Positions 60,922-64,000 of a DNA stretch of 64,000 nucleotides are shown here, one piece after another; positions within the stretch are counted from its first letter, which is position 1, and every line of letters starts with the position of its first letter. The position numbers and the translations under genes are program-made. Source of the DNA: Pseudomonas sp. 10S4 (lineage in GTDB: Bacteria > Pseudomonadota > Gammaproteobacteria > Pseudomonadales > Pseudomonadaceae); the NCBI RefSeq assembly GCF_034344865.1, contig NZ_CP133774.1, forward strand, positions 1,426,001-1,490,000, written 5' to 3'. Under the pieces are notes generated by a model. That model saw nothing but the letters and a program-made list of their open reading frames with translations. It had not been told where the DNA came from and did not search any database.

Positions 60922-62832
60922 CAGGACAGCGCCTCCAACTCCGCCTGCATGCTTTCCAGCAGTTCCAGGGCTTCCATCCAGGATTCTTCCAGTTGCGCTT
61001 CACGCACCTTCAGCTTGGCCTGTTCGGCCAGCAGATCACGCAACTCGTTCTTGCGCGCCGGTTCGTAGATATCGCTGTCGCCGAGGCTGGCATCGATCTT
61101 CGCCAGTTTCTCGTGCAGCTTGCCCAACTCGGCTTCGAGCTTGTCGGCTTCACGCTTATGTGGCGCCAGTTGCTGACGCAACGCAGCGGCAGCCTGACGC
61201 TGAGCCTTCTTGTCGGTTTTGTCCGGGTTCACCGGCGTGTTGCTGACCGGGGCATTGCGCTGGCGATACTCCACCAGCCAGCGGGTGTAGTCCTCCAGGT
61301 CGCCGTCGAACTCTTCAACCTTGCCGTCCGCCACCAGATAGAAATTGTCGGTGGTGCTTTTGAGCAAATGACGATCGTGGGAGACCACCAGTACCGCACC
61401 ACTGAATTCCTGCAACGCCATGGTCAGCGCCAGGCGCATTTCCAGGTCGAGGTGGTTGGTCGGTTCGTCGAGCAGCAAGCAGGTTCGGCCGGCCCCAGGC
61501 GATCAACGCCAGCGCCAGACGGGCCTTCTCGCCGCCGGAAAAATTCAGCACCGGCTCATCGATACGCGCACCGCGGAAGTCGAAACCGCCGAGGAAGTCG
61601 CGCAAGGTCTGCTCACGCTCCGTCGGTGCCAGGCGCTGCATGTGTAGCAGTGGGCTGGCCTTGGAGTCGAGCGAGTCCAACTGATGCTGGGCGAAGTAGC
61701 CGACCACGGTGTTCTCGCCACGGGTCAGGCGCCCGGACAACGGCTCGAGTTCACCGGCGAGGTTTTTGATCAGGGTCGATTTACCGGCACCGTTGGGGCC
61801 GAGCAAACCGATGCGCGCGCCGGGGGTCAGTTGCAGCTTGACCTTCTCCAGCACGGCTCGCTCGCCATAACCCAGGCGAGCATCGGAGATATCAATCAAC
61901 GGGCTGGAGATTTTGTGCGATTCGCGGAAAACGAAGTCGAACGGCGAATCGACGTGAGCAGCGGACAGCTCTTCCATCCGCTCCAGCGCCTTGATCCGGC
62001 TCTGGGCCTGACGGGCCTTGGTGGCCTGGGCCTTGAAGCGGGCGATGTAGCTTTCCATGTGCGCACGTTGCGCCTGCTGCTTCTCGTAGGCCTGCTGTTG
62101 CTGGGCCAGACGTTCGGCACGGGCACGTTCGAAGGCGCTGTAGCCGCCGCGATAGAGCGTGATCTTGCGCTGATCGACGTGGGCCACGTGATCGACCACG
62201 GCGTCGAGGAAGTCCCGGTCGTGGGAAATCAGCATCAACGTGCCAGGATAGCTTTTAAGCCACTCTTCGAGCCAGATGATGGCGTCGAGGTCCAAGTGGT
62301 TGGTCGGTTCATCGAGCAGCAACAGGTCCGAAGGGCACATCAACGCCTGCGCCAGGTTCAGACGCATCCGCCAGCCACCGGAGAAATCTGCGACCTGACG
62401 ATCCATCTGATCGTTGGTGAAGCCCAAACCGGCCAGTAGCTTGCGCGCCCGGGCGTCGGCGGTGTAACCGTCGGCGCTGTCGAGTTCGGCGTGCAGGCGC
62501 GCCTGAGCGGCACCGTCATGGGCCGCTTCGGCGGCGGCGAGGTCGCGTTGCACCTCACGCAGGCGCAGGTCGCCATCGAGCACGTAGTCGACTGCGATGC
62601 GATCGAGGGTGTCGATCTCCTGGCGCATGTGGGCGATGCGCCAGTCGCCCGGCAGCAAGCAGTCACCCGAATCCGGGTGCAGGTCACCCAAAAGCAAGGC
62701 GAACAGGCTCGATTTGCCGGCGCCATTGGCACCGATGAGGCCGGCTTTGTGGCCGGCGTGCAGGGTCAGCTCGGCGTCTTCTAGCAGACGTTGCGGGCCA
62801 CGCTGTAAAGTCAGGTTCTGAAGTCGAATCAT
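60921..62832 (-). CDS. ABC-F ATPase, YheS-like, one frameshift
   Basis: About 637 residues from ATG 62832 after repair. Two ABC domains without membrane parts: GLIGANGAGKSSLFALLLGD, FSGGWRMRLNLAQAL, LLLLDEPTNHLDLDAIIWLE, then the interdomain linker (QQQQAYEKQQAQRAHMESYI), domain 2 GLLGPNGAGKSTLI, FSGGEKARLALALIAW and the second DEPTNHLDLEMRLALTM. The linker length and C-terminal coiled coil match YheS, a ribosome-binding translation factor. An extra A near 61487 (plus strand) breaks RPNLL-LLDEPTNHLD. Coupled to the MscS gene. Confidence 0.92.
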
Positions 62833-62882
62833 AATGGCGGCGGAGTCTACCAGCTTCGCTCGCAACTGGCGCGAGTAGCACT

Positions 62883-63347
62883 ATGTCCTCTGACCTGTGG
62901 AGCTTTTCCCTTGGCACTTACGCCCGCCCCGGCGTTGAAAGCCTGTGCCTGCAATTGCAATCGGCGGGAGCAAATGTCTGCCTGCTGCTCTGTGGCCTGT
63001 GGCTGGAACAAAGGGCTGTGGACTGCACCGAGCAACGCTTGCAGCAACTTTTTCAGGTGGCCGAGCCCTGGGAGGTGAATGTCGTGCAACCGATGCGCAC
63101 GTTACGCCAGCAATGGAAAGCCGCCGCCGCTGACGACGCCGAACTGAATGCGTTACGCGAGCAAATCAAGGCACTGGAGCTGGAAGCCGAACGGCATCTG
63201 TTGTTGCAACTGGAGCGTACGGCCCGGAGTTGGCCGCAAAATGACGTGACCGAACGATCGGCCTGGCTGGAAGGTGTGGCGGCGGGCGCCGCCAACCTGG
63301 ACCGCGACGCGCTGCATCAGCTGCGCGTCGCGGTAACCGGCGCTTAG
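62883..63347 (+). CDS. TIGR02444 family protein
   Basis: 154 residues. The N-terminus LWSFSLGTYARPGVESLCLQ and the LQSAGANVCLLLCGLWLEQR stretch are the family signature. The rest is mostly helical with a Glu/Leu-rich coiled coil (LNALREQIKALELEAERHLL). Function unknown. Divergent from the yheS-like gene by 50 bp and convergent with algP, overlapping its stop by 4 bp. This placement beside algP is conserved in Pseudomonas, from memory. Confidence 0.88.
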   Translation: MSSDLWSFSLGTYARPGVESLCLQLQSAGANVCLLLCGLWLEQRAVDCTEQRLQQLFQVAEPWEVNVVQPMRTLRQQWKAAAADDAELNALREQIKALELEAERHLLLQLERTARSWPQNDVTERSAWLEGVAAGAANLDRDALHQLRVAVTGA

Positions 63348-64000
63348 GAAGCGCTGGTTGGGGTGGTCGCAGTGCTCGACGCGGCTGCCGGGGTTGGCGC
63401 AGCGGTGGTGGTCGAGGTGGTTGCAGCTGGAGCAGACGATGCTGCCGCAGCCGGGGTGGCTGGCTTGGCGACTGGCGCGGTAGCCGGTTTGGCGGCGACT
63501 GGTTTTTTCACTGCTGGTTTGGCGGCAGCTGGTTTTGCAGCCGGTTTCGCAGCCACTGGCTTCGCAGCGGGTTTGGCCGCGGCTGGTTTGGCAGCGCTGG
63601 CAGTAGCCGGTTTTGCAGCAGCAGTTTTAGCAACCGGCTTGGCGGCTGCAGTTTTGGCCGCTGGTTTTACTGCAGGCTTGGCCGGTGCTTTTGCAGCAAC
63701 CGATTTGGCAGCAGTTTTAGCCGCGACCGGCTTGGCGGCCGGCTTGGCAGCAGGTTTCGCTGCTGCGGTTTTGGCCGCTGGTTTTGCTGCAGGTTTTGCT
63801 GCAGGTTTAGCGGCTGGTTTTGCAGCCGGTTTGGCAGCGGCAGTTTTTACAGCAGTCGGTTTGGCAGTCGTTGCTTTAGCAGCTGGTTTCGCAGCGCTGG
63901 CAGCAACCGGTTTTTTCGCTGCAGGTTTTGCTGCGGCTTTGGCCGGTGCTTTAGCAGCCGGTTTGGCAGCAGGCTTGGCGGCTGCTTTTGCAGCAACCGG
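63344..64000 (-). CDS. algP: AlgP, histone H1-like alginate regulator (3' part)
   Basis: The minus-strand frame is open from 64000 to the TAA at 63344: 218 residues of the C-terminal part; the N-terminus is outside the window. It consists of degenerate repeats of AAKPAAKPAA and PVAAKP with Lys every four to five residues, resembling histone H1 tails, and ends in an Ala/Ser/Thr-rich tail (STATTPTSAS). AlgP (AlgR3) activates alginate genes in P. aeruginosa and binds DNA. The repeat tract is prone to length changes, so its exact length should be treated with care. Confidence 0.92.
   Translation of the reverse strand, partial: PVAAKAAAKPAAKPAAKAPAKAAAKPAAKKPVAASAAKPAAKATTAKPTAVKTAAAKPAAKPAAKPAAKPAAKPAAKTAAAKPAAKPAAKPVAAKTAAKSVAAKAPAKPAVKPAAKTAAAKPVAKTAAAKPATASAAKPAAAKPAAKPVAAKPAAKPAAAKPAVKKPVAAKPATAPVAKPATPAAAASSAPAATTSTTTAAPTPAAASSTATTPTSAS

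Overview
The window is chromosomal DNA from a Pseudomonas, most likely the P. fluorescens group. Codons are GC-rich with strong C/G third positions. The intergenic hairpins carry the short repeats typical of that group. From memory, the gene order follows the P. aeruginosa PAO1 stretch that runs from the gcv locus through ubiI-ubiH-pepP, zapA-ssrS-ygfA, yhiI-rbbA-yhhJ, glpT, ubiD, rho-trxA, ppx/ppk and hemB to algP. There is no phage, transposase, CRISPR array, tRNA or rRNA.

Layout. 0-5.6 kb: Lrp-type regulator with a divergent ACT-like small protein, a lone GspE/PulE ATPase, an SPFH/NfeD membrane pair, a DUF2388-type exported protein and an outer-membrane barrel. 5.7-11.5 kb: glycine cleavage genes gcvP, gcvH and gcvT, with an orphan ArnB-like sugar aminotransferase between gcvP and gcvH. 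11.6-14.5 kb: Fe(III) ABC permease and binding protein. 14.7-19.5 kb: ubiI, a DUF4442 gene, ubiH, pepP and ygfB as one minus-strand operon. 19.7-21.2 kb: zapB-like gene, zapA, 6S RNA and ygfA. 22-27 kb: yhiI-rbbA-yhhJ efflux/ribosome-ATPase cluster. 27-34 kb: FliL-like protein, quinone oxidoreductase, TonB-like protein, histidine phosphatase, glpT with two GlpR-like dyads, a ChaC-like gene and a PagP-like barrel. 33-40 kb: ferredoxin-reductase/ubiD pair, acyltransferase, rho and trxA. 40-43.7 kb: GntR regulator and a polar amino-acid ABC importer. 44-51.8 kb: ppx, ppk, hemB, DedA, sterol-desaturase-like gene and elbB. 51.9-54.3 kb: yaiI-like gene and a cytochrome c-FTR1 iron permease. 54.5-59.3 kb: an envelope lipoprotein cluster with two COG3014 paralogues, a YcfL-like protein, an LpoB homologue and a periplasmic LpoB/CsgG-like protein. 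59.4-64 kb: LysE exporter, small MscS channel, YheS-type ABC-F, TIGR02444 protein and the repeat-rich end of algP.

The most interesting biology is the LpoB/YcfL/COG3014 cluster, a likely module for regulating peptidoglycan synthases. The most striking technical feature is about 16 single-base indels that break 12 otherwise well-conserved genes, including every gene longer than about 1.4 kb. Reading frames resume with conserved protein directly after each one, so they look like sequencing or assembly errors rather than gene decay. Broken genes are therefore listed as whole CDSs with the break described.
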